From: Acidimicrobiia bacterium
GTDB lineage: Bacteria > Actinomycetota > Acidimicrobiia > IMCC26256 > JAGNEX01
NCBI GenBank assembly: GCA_020637365.1
Contig: JACJWE010000001.1
Span: 774,001 to 838,000 of the forward strand
Length of the DNA: 64,000 nucleotides
Direction: 5' to 3'
The notes below the pieces were generated by a model. The model was not told the origin of the DNA and did no database searches. It saw only the letters and a program-made list of their open reading frames with translations. The translations under genes were made by a program, and so were the position numbers. This document shows, piece after piece, positions 36,598-44,891 of this stretch (position 1 is its first letter; the number at the start of each line of letters is the position of its first letter).

Positions 36598-38486
36598 ATG
36601 GCGGTTCTGGCACCCGAGCCGTTCTTATCGTTGCGGACTCGATCGGCGGTCAGGACGGTTGGTTCGCTGCGGTCTGGTTGGACAAAGGCCGACACGTTTT
36701 TGCTGTTGAGCATCGGCATTCTGCCGGTTTGGTGGGTGCTGGGGTTCGCGCAGTTCCTCTGGGGAGCGATTGCACTTCCCCTGTTCTTCATGGTGCTCCG
36801 CTTGCCAGAGATCCGCCTGCCAAGAGGTAGCGGACTCTGGATGCTCTATATCGGGTGGACGATCCTGTCTGCGTCTCAGCTCGACGAGCTGAACCATGTG
36901 CTGGCCTATGTGTACCGCATGACGGTGCTCTTTGGAGCCGCGCTGCTCTTTGTGTACCTCTACAACCAGCCAGCGGAACAGGTTCCTCGCGAGCGGGTCA
37001 TCGGTTGGATGTGTGTGTTTTGGGCCTGGATCGCCCTCGGCGGGTTGCTCGGCGTCCTCGCTCCCAATTTCACGATCAACAGTGTGGCCCATCGGCTTCT
37101 GGTCGGCTTCCTGCCCGGCGATCTGGGCTCAAACGGCTGGTTTGTGAGCCTGACCACCCCGCGAGCTGCCCAGGTCCAAGACTTTCTTGGATTCCCTCTC
37201 CCCCGCCCGGCAGCCCCGTTTTCCTATACCAACGAATGGGGGTCGTGCTTTGCCTTCACCGCCCCGTTTGCTTTCGCCGGATTGCTCATCTTTCGAGGCT
37301 GGCGTCGATCGTTGCTCCTCGCCGTGACGCTGATCGCGTTTGTACCCGCGATCGTGTCGCTCAACCGTGGTTTGTGGGTAACCGTGATCGTCGGCGGGCT
37401 GTATTTTGCGGTCCGATCGGCATGGGAGGGACGCCCCCAAGCGGCGGTGACCGTCGGAGCGATCGGAGCGATTCTCGGCTTGTTGATCGTCGTGACTCCA
37501 ATGCGCACCCTGGTCGAAGGCCGCTTTGAGTCAGACCATTCAAATGTCGCGCGCCTGACCCTCTACACAACTGTCGCTCAAGAGGTTCAACACTCTCCCC
37601 TCTTTGGTTATGGCGTGCCACGCGTTTCAGAGGACTACCCAAACCTGCCAGCGATTGGAACGCACGGACATTTTGGACAGCGCTCTATTCCCAAGGAATC
37701 CCGGGACTGTTGCTGTTCTTGGCGGCTTCGTTGAGTTCTGCGTGGCGCTCCGGCGCTCGTTGCCGTAACGATCGCGTCGGGACGTGGATGCATATCGTCG
37801 TATCGATGGTCCTCGTCGAGATGTGGTTTTACGAGTTTTTGCCAGCGCAGTGGTTCATCGTGGTCGTGGCGATGGCCTTGGCGTTACGCGCTCCAGCTGG
37901 CTCGCTGGCGTCCGAAACGCAGACCCAGGGGTCGGGGCAGGGCCGCTCGGTCAGGTTCGGTGACGCTCCGGGTGCTTCCGCCCAACGCTCGGCCGTGCCG
38001 TTGATGGCCTTTGAGCCCCAGTCGCTGGAACCGACGGACCCGGTCGACACCGGTCTGGTGGACACGGATACACGAGCCGCGTTCGATGCCTACGTGTCGA
38101 CGCCGTTTGCCCCTCGGGCCGAAGGGACTTCCCCCGATGCGACCGCTGACCAACGTCCAACACGGTTCGGAGGTGCAAGCGACGGCGAGTTGGCTCACCA
38201 CAGGGCACCACATTCTGCATATACCGGTGAGCCAGCCGTTCACGGGTCGGTAACTGGCGAGCGGCACGGGGTGATCTGGGTGACCGGCACCGCGCATTCA
38301 GAGCCACACACCGCGCAGGACATCGCGACGGACCCATCGAGCGCTTCCACAAGAACGAGGATCGCGGCGCGTCTGCCCCCAGATGATCGTTGGGGGAATC
38401 GCCATGAGTCGCGGCGCCACAACGCAACAGCAGCGTTCTCGGCCAGGACCAGCGATGCACCGCTTGGGGCAGGCGCTGCTCGGTGA
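36598..38486 (+). CDS. Wzy/O-antigen ligase-like polymerase, frameshifted
   Basis: The multi-pass protein has about ten helices in the first frame (for example LLSIGILPVWWVLGFAQFLW and FAFTAPFAFAGLLIFRGW), the periplasmic motif EWGSCFAF, and FGYGVPRVSEDYPNLPAIGT with HGH. At the run TTTT (37671-37674) the frame breaks; inserting one T gives HGHFWTALYSQGIPGLLLFL and the remaining helices, the standard WaaL/Wzy ending. After the last helix (ending near 37890) a hydrophilic low-complexity tail of about 195 residues runs to 38486; its true length is uncertain. The length of 1889 bases is two more than a codon multiple, consistent with one lost base. It likely polymerises or ligates the exported repeat units. 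Confidence 0.78.
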
Positions 38487-38573
38487 CGAACAGACCACGT
38501 ATCCTTGGTTGCGCGGTGTCGGGCCAGATCGATCCCGGCATTCATCGCACTGCCCAGCAGCCAGCGAGCAACG

Positions 38574-39631
38574 ATGCTCGTGCCAGCCGGAAACCGACGC
38601 CAGCAAGCTGCGGCGCTGAGCCGACCGGACTCCGTCAGCTCTCGGACCAGACGAGCTGGCTATCGCGTCCTTCAACGTGCCATCCAGCTCGGAGCCGGGA
38701 CTCTGATGGCCCCGTTTGCCTACCAACTGAATCCGTCGTTTCCCTCGATCATCGACCATGTTCGATCGGGGCTCGCCGTCGATGTCGTGTATGCGCCATC
38801 GACCGGTCCAGTACGCCCCAATCAGAAACCGGTCGGACGGTTGATCGCTCGGCGGGGCAACACTGTTGGTTGGCTCAAGATTGGCACCGTCGGCGGAACG
38901 GCCACCCTCGTACGCCACGAAGAAGCGATGTTGCGGTACCTCACGACCATCTTGCCGAGCGACATCAGTATCCCCACGGTGCGGCTTGGCGGTCCGTGGA
39001 AGTCGGTCAATTTTCACATCACCGAACCCTTGGAACGACCCCGGGCCAACCAGACTTCGATCCGGCCATCCGTTGGCTCGCCGAGCTCAGCGACGGTACT
39101 CGCAAGAGGGACCTGGTTGTCGCTAGCCAGGCATGGCAGGACCTCGTGGAACGATCACGTCGTTGTCTGTCGCGCGAGGAGCTCATCACATTAGGTGGGG
39201 TGTCACGCTGGATTGAAGCCCAGTCTTGTGCGCTTGGCGTCATCCACGGTGATTGGTCACCGTGGAACCGTCAGATCGGTCAACGCCACGCCTGGGTCTG
39301 GGACTGGGAACGGTGCCAGCTCGACGGTCCCATCGGTTTTGATGTGATCCATAACGCCGTGCAGGTCTCGCTGCTCGCTGAGCCCGGGAACTGGCACGCA
39401 GCGTTGCGCAACGGCGCCGCGTCACTGGACCACCATGCGTCGGCCCTGTCGTTGAGTGAACGCGATCAACACGTTGCAACGGCCTGGTACACGGCCGAGC
39501 TACTCGTTCGCTACAGCGAAACGACGCTGAAGGACCAAACAGAAATTGCAGCGATACGCCGACAGCTTCACCGCGAGCTGGCGACGCACCTACCCGATAC
39601 GACTCTTGTCAGAAGGGCACATTCATCATGA
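38574..39631 (+). CDS. Aminoglycoside-phosphotransferase-fold kinase-like protein, frameshifted
   Basis: The first frame reads QKPVGRLIARRGNTVGWLKI (nucleotide-binding strands with a candidate Lys) and VRHEEAMLRYLTTILPSDIS (the helix-C glutamate), as in the APH/choline-kinase fold. Near 39036-39046, within CCCCGGG, the match changes frame and continues GQPDFDPAIRWLAELSD, then VIHGDWSPWN (Brenner motif HGDxxxxN with catalytic Asp and metal-binding Asn) and VWDWERCQLDGP, equivalent to the DFD/DFE metal motif. The frame is 352 codons plus two, so one base appears lost. The start is uncertain; ATG 38574 is one choice. Its stop overlaps the next sulfotransferase by four bases. It may phosphorylate or activate a sugar, but the substrate is unknown. 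Confidence 0.65.
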
Positions 39632-40590
39632 TCGGACGTCGAGTACTCGGCCAACGTGGGCTGCCCGCCCCGGTTATCCAGGGCGGAAAATCCGCCGCGC
39701 GAGCGTGGTACCGCCCGACCGCTGGCCGGCGTGTGTTCCCCAATGCGCTGATCGTCGGCGCGCAGCGCGCTGGAACGACGTCGCTGTTTCGGTATCTCGT
39801 GCGGCATCCCGCCGTCATGGGACCCCACTTGACCAAGGGTGTCCACTATTTCGACACCGGTTTCGATCACAATCCTGATTGGTATCGATCGCACTTCCCC
39901 ACCCAAGCAGCGGTGCAACGAATCGGCGACCAGCAAGGGGTCGCACCCATCGTTCTCGAAGGCAGCCCGTACTACCTGTTTCATCCTGGGGTCCCAGCAC
40001 GGATCGCCGGTTCGCTGCCCAATACCAAGATCATGATCGTCCTCCGCGATCCTGCGGCGCGTGCCCGGTCGCATCACAAGCACGAACAGGAACGCGGATT
40101 TGAGTCCCTTGATTTCGCTGCGGCACTTGCCGCCGAACCCGAACGGCTCGCTGGCTCAGAACTCGCTCTGCGGCGAGACCCGTTGGCCGTCGACTTCGAA
40201 CATCAACATCACAGCTACGTCGCACGCGGGCGTTACGGGTCTCAGGTGGAGCGGTACCTGCGCTACTTCCCGTCCGAACAGGTGCTGATCGTCTGGTCTG
40301 AGGCATTGTCATCCGCTCCCGATCAGACGATGCGAGCGGTCTTTGAGTTTCTCGATCTACCGCCGCTCGAGTCCGCTGAATATCCACGCTTCAACGCGCG
40401 CAAATACGAAGAACCTACCGACGAGGTGAGCAGGTGGCTCGCCGACCAGTTTGCGGATTCGGATGATCACCTCGAAGAGCTCGTCTCGATGCGCCTGCCG
40501 TGGCGCCGCGGAGCGACCACAGATGACCTGACTCAAACACACCGGCATCCCGACACTCAATCGCTGGTCACAGCGACTGCACAGTCCTGA
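39628..40590 (+). CDS. PAPS-dependent sulfotransferase (heparan N-sulfotransferase-like)
   Basis: The 320-residue enzyme transfers sulfate from PAPS to an acceptor. It shows the 5'-phosphosulfate loop LIVGAQRAGTTSLFRYLVRH (about residues 41-60), the substrate-side KGVHYFD, GSPYYLFHPGVPARI, and the 3'-phosphate motif MIVLRDPAARARSHH. RYGSQVERYLRYFPSEQVLI follows as in carbohydrate sulfotransferases. Acceptors of the family include glucosamine and other amino sugars. The ATG at 39628 overlaps the stop of the kinase-like gene, so they are co-translated. It is the second sulfotransferase of the exopolysaccharide locus. Confidence 0.9.
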   Translation: MIGRRVLGQRGLPAPVIQGGKSAARAWYRPTAGRRVFPNALIVGAQRAGTTSLFRYLVRHPAVMGPHLTKGVHYFDTGFDHNPDWYRSHFPTQAAVQRIGDQQGVAPIVLEGSPYYLFHPGVPARIAGSLPNTKIMIVLRDPAARARSHHKHEQERGFESLDFAAALAAEPERLAGSELALRRDPLAVDFEHQHHSYVARGRYGSQVERYLRYFPSEQVLIVWSEALSSAPDQTMRAVFEFLDLPPLESAEYPRFNARKYEEPTDEVSRWLADQFADSDDHLEELVSMRLPWRRGATTDDLTQTHRHPDTQSLVTATAQS

Positions 40591-40935
40591 ACCTCGCTAC
40601 TCCCGCCAACGTTTTAGAACGCCGTTATCCAAACTGGTCTGCTGGCGGCCGAAACTACAAATATGCCCTGCAGCCTGCAGCGTTGCATTTGCGTGGTCGG
40701 CCACCAACGCCTGACTCGGTCTCGGGATGGAGGGTTCGTTTTTCGAACCCTCGCCCAAGCTGGACGCAGGTTACTTACAGCGATCGCTTTGTATATCATT
40801 TCGTTGAACAGGCAGAAATGCAGCGTTAATGGGGACGGGATTCGACGCTGCGATCCGCTTTTCATACTCTTCGTGCGCTGATCGAGGGGCCGGGGCGACG
40901 GTCTGATCATCGCTACTTTCTTGGAAGGTTGAGTC
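40591..40935. other. Intergenic region with a hairpin, upstream of the GH114 lipoprotein gene
   Basis: These 345 bases contain no convincing gene. They hold a perfect 9-bp hairpin at 40730-40752 and an AT-richer stretch near 40785-40830 (CTTTGTATATCATTTCGTTG), a plausible promoter area for the following gene. Confidence 0.5.
40730..40752 (+). terminator. 9-bp hairpin with T5 loop
   Basis: GAGGGTTCG (40730-40738), loop TTTTT, and CGAACCCTC (40744-40752) pair exactly. It lies 140 bases after the sulfotransferase stop and could end the exopolysaccharide transcript; no T run follows the stem. Confidence 0.4.
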
Positions 40936-41775
40936 GTGCGATTTTGGGCTTGGGGACTGGCGCTGTTCTTGGTCGTTGCTGGCTGTAGCTCGGGAGGCGG
41001 TGGCGGCGGCGGAACCGGTTCGACAACTACGACGACGACCGTGCCCGCGTTGCCGCCCTGGCCTCCAGAGCCGGGGATGTCATGGCAGATTCAGCTACAG
41101 GGAACGCTCGATACCACGATCGATGCGGAGCTGTTTTTTATCGACCTCTTCGACGTACCAGCATCCGCCATCGACCAGCTCCACGCCGAGGACAAGCGCG
41201 TCGTCTGTTACTTCAGCGCTGGCACCAACGAGAACTGGCGAGCCGACGCGCTCGACGAAACAGATCCCGACCAGCTCGCGATACTCGGCAACTCACTCGA
41301 TCAACATCCGACCGAGCGTTACGTCGATATCACCGACACCCAGTTTTGGCGTCCAATTATCGAAGCCCGCATGGACCTAGCGGTCGACAAAGGCTGCGAT
41401 GCGATCGACCCCGACAACATCGACGCCTGGAACAACTCGAACAACGGTCTCACCATCACATCTGCTGATCAGCTTGCATACAACCAGTGGCTGGCCGATC
41501 AAGGTCATGCTCGTGGCATGTTGGTCGGCATGAAGAACGACCTGCTGCACGTCGCCGACCTGGTCGATTCTTTCGACTTCATGTTGAACGAGTCGTGCCA
41601 TCTCTTTGACGAGTGTGATTACCTGACCCCGTTCATCGACCAGGGTAAGCCGGTGTTCGGTATCGAATACTCGCTCTTGGTCAGCGATTTTTGTCCAGAT
41701 TCAAACGCACGGAACTTCGATTTCATGAAGAAGGACCCGGCGCTGCTCGCACTCCCAAGAATTCCCTGCCGATAA
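40936..41775 (+). CDS. GH114-like endo-alpha-1,4-polygalactosaminidase lipoprotein
   Basis: The 279-residue protein has a lipoprotein signal (lipobox VVAGC, Cys17), a Gly/Thr-rich spacer to about residue 45, then a (beta/alpha)8 domain of the TM1410/GH114 group: MSWQIQLQGTLDTTIDAELF, RVVCYFSAGTNENWR, the acidic pocket GCDAIDPDNIDAWNN, MKNDLLHVADLVDSFDFMLN and GKPVFGIEYSLL. Family enzymes cleave alpha-1,4-linked galactosamine polymers such as Pel-like exopolysaccharides. The GTG at 40936 begins the signal. Position directly after the exopolysaccharide operon suggests trimming or remodelling of that polymer, but a separate scavenging role is possible. Confidence 0.82.
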   Translation: MRFWAWGLALFLVVAGCSSGGGGGGGTGSTTTTTTVPALPPWPPEPGMSWQIQLQGTLDTTIDAELFFIDLFDVPASAIDQLHAEDKRVVCYFSAGTNENWRADALDETDPDQLAILGNSLDQHPTERYVDITDTQFWRPIIEARMDLAVDKGCDAIDPDNIDAWNNSNNGLTITSADQLAYNQWLADQGHARGMLVGMKNDLLHVADLVDSFDFMLNESCHLFDECDYLTPFIDQGKPVFGIEYSLLVSDFCPDSNARNFDFMKKDPALLALPRIPCR

Positions 41776-41864
41776 CGGGTTCGTCGAGCGGCCTGCTCTC
41801 TCTGAGGGCACGAAACGGCGGCTGAGCGGCCAAGTACCCCGACGGAAGCCGCCTAGGAATCCAG

Positions 41865-41893
41865 TGAGGTCGGCGGACTAGCCGCCGACCTCA
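41865..41893. terminator. 12-bp perfect hairpin between convergent genes
   Basis: TGAGGTCGGCGG (41865-41876), a 5-base loop, and CCGCCGACCTCA (41882-41893) pair exactly. TTTG follows on the plus strand. It sits between the GH114 gene and convergent pspA, and probably serves both. Confidence 0.65.
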
Positions 41894-42012
41894 TTTGAGT
41901 GCGTGGTTGTGTTTGCCTGCCGCCGCGGTTTCTTGCCGCACCGGCCGCTCCTGATCACTGGTATCCCAGCCTCTCCGGAGCGGGATTGTGCACCAAGCAG
42001 CAGCGGTTTCAG

Positions 42013-42813
42013 CTACGCGGTTTCCGGGGCAGCGTCTTGGGACGGCTCGAGCTCGGGCGTGGTGTCTGCCGAGAGTCCGACCGCCTGGCTACCACTCCGC
42101 CCCAACTGTGCACGGAGCGACCGGAGTCGGGCTTCTGCCTGGGTTTCAAGAACCGATTGTTCGACTTCGAGGGCTTCGGAGTTGACGTCGATCGCTGCAA
42201 TTTCGGCGCGTCCCGCTGCCTTGGCGTACCGAGCTTCGATCTTCTGCTCGATTTCTTCGAACGTGGGAACATCATCGCCGACGGTGTCATTGACGATCGC
42301 CATGGCGTCGTTGATCTTTTCCTGCATCTTGGCTTGCTCGAGCTTGGAGAGCAGTCCCCGCTTGCGTGCCAGCGTTTGCTCCATCAGCATCGAGTTCTGA
42401 CGGACCGCGGCCTTGGCCTTGTCGGCGTTTTGCGTCGCGTGGAGCAGGTCAACCTTGAGGCGTTCGACCTCTTCTTCGGTGGTGACGAGTTTGAGTCCAA
42501 ACGATTTGGCCGCAGATTCATATTTGGTTTGCGCCGCCACATCACCGCGCGCCGTCGCCTCGTCGACCATCATGAGCGCTTGTTGAGCGTTTTTCTCAGC
42601 CCGTTCACGGTTCTCGAGAGCGGCTTCAAGGTGCCGTTCATTGCGCTTCTGTGCGGCGATGACGTTTGCCGCCTGTTCTCGCAACTGGCGGTCACGGGTG
42701 CGGAACTCGTCGATCGCTTGGTCGATCTGCACCTCGGGATCGGCCCGCTCGTCGACAGCCCGTTCGGCCTTCTTGCTCTGGTACTTCCACCAGTTCCGAA
42801 TCGCTTTGAACAT
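42013..42813 (-). CDS. pspA: PspA/IM30-family membrane stress protein
   Basis: Starting at MFKAIRNWWKYQSKKAERAV, the protein is almost entirely helical, with long coiled coils through about residue 235 (QIDQAIDEFRTRDRQLREQA and onward) and a short acidic tail (about residues 245-266). This is the PspA/IM30 ESCRT-III-like fold that coats stressed cytoplasmic membrane. The N-terminal amphipathic helix present in most members is somewhat polar here. ATG 42813 is chosen because GGGAG is 6 bases upstream. It is the last gene of a minus-strand run; the preceding two genes encode single-span membrane proteins, which may be its anchors. Confidence 0.85.
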   Translation of the reverse strand: MFKAIRNWWKYQSKKAERAVDERADPEVQIDQAIDEFRTRDRQLREQAANVIAAQKRNERHLEAALENRERAEKNAQQALMMVDEATARGDVAAQTKYESAAKSFGLKLVTTEEEVERLKVDLLHATQNADKAKAAVRQNSMLMEQTLARKRGLLSKLEQAKMQEKINDAMAIVNDTVGDDVPTFEEIEQKIEARYAKAAGRAEIAAIDVNSEALEVEQSVLETQAEARLRSLRAQLGRSGSQAVGLSADTTPELEPSQDAAPETA

Positions 42814-42906
42814 GAGAACTCCCTTATATAGATGCCGTGAAGGCCTGATGGATGGGTCGGGACCCGATTGGTTGCGCACAGTCGCGCATGGTGACCAGCC
42901 TGGTGG

Positions 42907-43800
42907 TCAATAGTTGTCTGAGACTTCGCGGAGGGCGGCCTGAAGGGACTGAACGTCGAGCACCGCTGAGGATAACTGCTCCTCGATCTGCGGTGTCTGA
43001 AGGTGGAGCTGCCCGGTATGAACCAGCGCCACGGTACTCACCGTCGCCTCTTCAAGTTGTGCGTCGAGCAGTCCGATCTGGCCGCGAGTCTCTTCGATCG
43101 CCGATTCGATCGTTTCAACCTGTTCGAGCTTGCTCTTCAGTGCGGTAATCCTGCCAGATGTTGCGTCGGGTGGCAGAGCGGTTTCTTTCGTGGCGTTGGC
43201 GAGTTCACGCCTCACCGCAGGCGGATCGAGCTGCATGAGAACCCTTTGGAGCTTTTGGCCTGTTACGGCCAGCTCGACGATCGCTGATGAGCCCGTTATG
43301 ACCGCACGCTCGACGCGATCGATCTCGTCTCGGATGGGAGTCGCTTCACCGACTTTGAGACGGTCGATCTCGGCCGTACGTCGCTCGGCATCTCGTACAT
43401 AGTCCCGCCATGGCGGCATGAACTGCTCATACTCGGAGGGTGTTGAGAGGCTCGCGGTTGGCCGACGGCCGATCAGCAGGGCAATCAGCACCACGGCGGC
43501 CAAACCAACGGCGAGACCAATGAGGAACATCCACACAGCGTAGTCACGCAGTCGGCTCGCCTGAGGCAGCTCGACGCCGCGGAGCGTTTCGCCAACGGGA
43601 CTGTCAACGCAAAGCTGAGTGACGCTCGACGGCACAGTGGATGTTCGCAACGAAACGACCGAGTTGAAGACTGCGCAAACGGCGATGTTGCGACGTCGTT
43701 GCCACCCACCTGCGAGGGCAGCGGATAGGGACGGACTTTCTTGATACTCGGTTGTGTCTTTCCCGCATATGCAGCATGCGCCGCGGGCGGCTCCGGCCAC
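42907..43800 (-). CDS. Single-span membrane protein with coiled-coil domain
   Basis: I do not recognise the family. A CCICGK-type cysteine cluster near the N-terminus is uncertain because the GTG at 43800 is only one start option; a GTG near VPSSVTQ would omit it. One clear membrane helix (about residues 88-113: YAVWMFLIGLAVGLAAVVLI) precedes a long helical, charge-rich region (about 120-297) with coiled-coil character, such as LDAQLEEATVSTVALVHTGQ. It lies 22 bases after a second membrane-protein gene and about 90 bases before pspA on the same strand. A link to membrane stress is inferred only from position. Confidence 0.55.
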   Translation of the reverse strand: MAGAARGACCICGKDTTEYQESPSLSAALAGGWQRRRNIAVCAVFNSVVSLRTSTVPSSVTQLCVDSPVGETLRGVELPQASRLRDYAVWMFLIGLAVGLAAVVLIALLIGRRPTASLSTPSEYEQFMPPWRDYVRDAERRTAEIDRLKVGEATPIRDEIDRVERAVITGSSAIVELAVTGQKLQRVLMQLDPPAVRRELANATKETALPPDATSGRITALKSKLEQVETIESAIEETRGQIGLLDAQLEEATVSTVALVHTGQLHLQTPQIEEQLSSAVLDVQSLQAALREVSDNY

Positions 43801-43822
43801 GGCCCGCCTATCCGCCGTTCCT

Positions 43823-44761
43823 CTACGGGCTCCCGCGGGCGGAAAGGACTTTGCGCAGCCCGCTTTGCAACGACGTCTGGACGCTGCTGTCGGTCGAAGC
43901 CTTGACCCCTAGATTCGGGTTGAGGGATACATATGTCGAGACCCTGACTCCCTCGGCGGCCACAGCGTCGTCGATAGGTGCTGGCGCCTCAAGACGTCCG
44001 GGCTGGCGCGCGACAAAAGCCACGTCGGCGGTTGCATTCCGTTCGGGGGCAAAGGAGTCAGCGAGTGAACTTGGTTGCGTTGTTTCGGACGGCACACGTT
44101 CGGCAGCGATGCGTTCGAAAGTCTCGCCAAGATCGGGGGTAGCCGCGGATTGGGTCATCGCAAAGACCGAATTGGTTCGCGACAAAAGAAACACGGCGAT
44201 CGCTCCAAGCGCGATCAACAGGGCGAGCGACCACAAGTTCTTCGATCGAGACCGCGCATCAAATCGCTCTTCGACAAGAGCTGCTTCCCAGCCGAGCGTC
44301 TGGAAGGCAATCGGGTCGGTCCTAAATAGTGCGATCCGGCTCGGCCGCCCCGATGCGGGCCTCAGCTGAGGCCGGGCGACGACATCGGCGTCAGCAGTGC
44401 TGCTGGTCGGTGTCTGAAGCCTCCACCAGTCTGCTCCAACGTGGCCGACCGACGGAAACAGCTCGGTGATCGGCGACATCGGTACGGGTAGAGCCGAACT
44501 CGGCTGAACGGAACTGGGCTGAACGGAACTGGGCTGAACGGAACTGGGCTGAACGGAACCGGGTTCAATCGAACCGGGCTGAAGGGAACCGGGTTCAATC
44601 GAACCGGGCCAAATGAAACCAGGCCGAACGGGGTCGGGTGATGGGCTCGGCGGTGCGTCAGCCTGGGGACCAGGGGTGGCTTCGGCGAGCCGAACCGTCG
44701 GACCTGGTCCGCAGGCGCCATTGCGCAACGCTGCTTCGAGTGAATTGCTAATGCGGTACAT
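43823..44761 (-). CDS. Single-span membrane protein with pentapeptide-repeat linker
   Basis: The protein starts MYRISNSLEAALRNGACGPG, followed by a disordered region of about 60 residues built of five-residue units such as PGSIE, PGSLQ and PSSVQ. A membrane helix follows near residues 180-200 (LWSLALLIALGAIAVFLL), then an extracytoplasmic tail rich in Ala, Ser and Thr. No domain is recognised. An upstream TTG at 44779 would add six residues. It is followed closely by the coiled-coil membrane protein, so the pair is probably co-expressed. Confidence 0.55.
   Translation of the reverse strand: MYRISNSLEAALRNGACGPGPTVRLAEATPGPQADAPPSPSPDPVRPGFIWPGSIEPGSLQPGSIEPGSVQPSSVQPSSVQPSSVQPSSALPVPMSPITELFPSVGHVGADWWRLQTPTSSTADADVVARPQLRPASGRPSRIALFRTDPIAFQTLGWEAALVEERFDARSRSKNLWSLALLIALGAIAVFLLSRTNSVFAMTQSAATPDLGETFERIAAERVPSETTQPSSLADSFAPERNATADVAFVARQPGRLEAPAPIDDAVAAEGVRVSTYVSLNPNLGVKASTDSSVQTSLQSGLRKVLSARGSP
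44493..44629. repeat. 15-bp tandem repeats encoding a proline-rich linker
   Basis: About nine units of GGAACTGGGCTGAAC-type sequence and variants (GGAACCGGGTTCAATC, GAAGGGAACC) encode the PxSxQ/E pentapeptides of the membrane protein at 43823-44761. The nearly identical middle copies suggest recent expansion or slippage. Confidence 0.75.
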
Positions 44762-44891
44762 CGCCTCATCGACTTCCAATATCGCCCAATAGTCGCGACT
44801 CTAGGGTGTCTTGTGACGACATCGGCCGTTCCCTCACCTGAGTTAAGGGCGCGTTAGCGGCCAGTTGGAAATCTGTTGTGGTTGCGATCGC

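Noticed and set aside
40730..40752. GGTTCG...CGAACC as a possible tRNA T-arm
   Set aside because: Only one arm is present; no acceptor, D or anticodon stem fits around it. It is better read as a simple hairpin.
41899..42831. Long plus-strand open frame of about 310 residues
   Set aside because: It is antisense to pspA, which has clear family sequence. The reverse of a helical, GC-rich gene gives an open frame here.
44493..44629. 15-bp repeats as a CRISPR-like array
   Set aside because: The repeats are contiguous without spacers and stay in the coding frame of a proline-rich linker.
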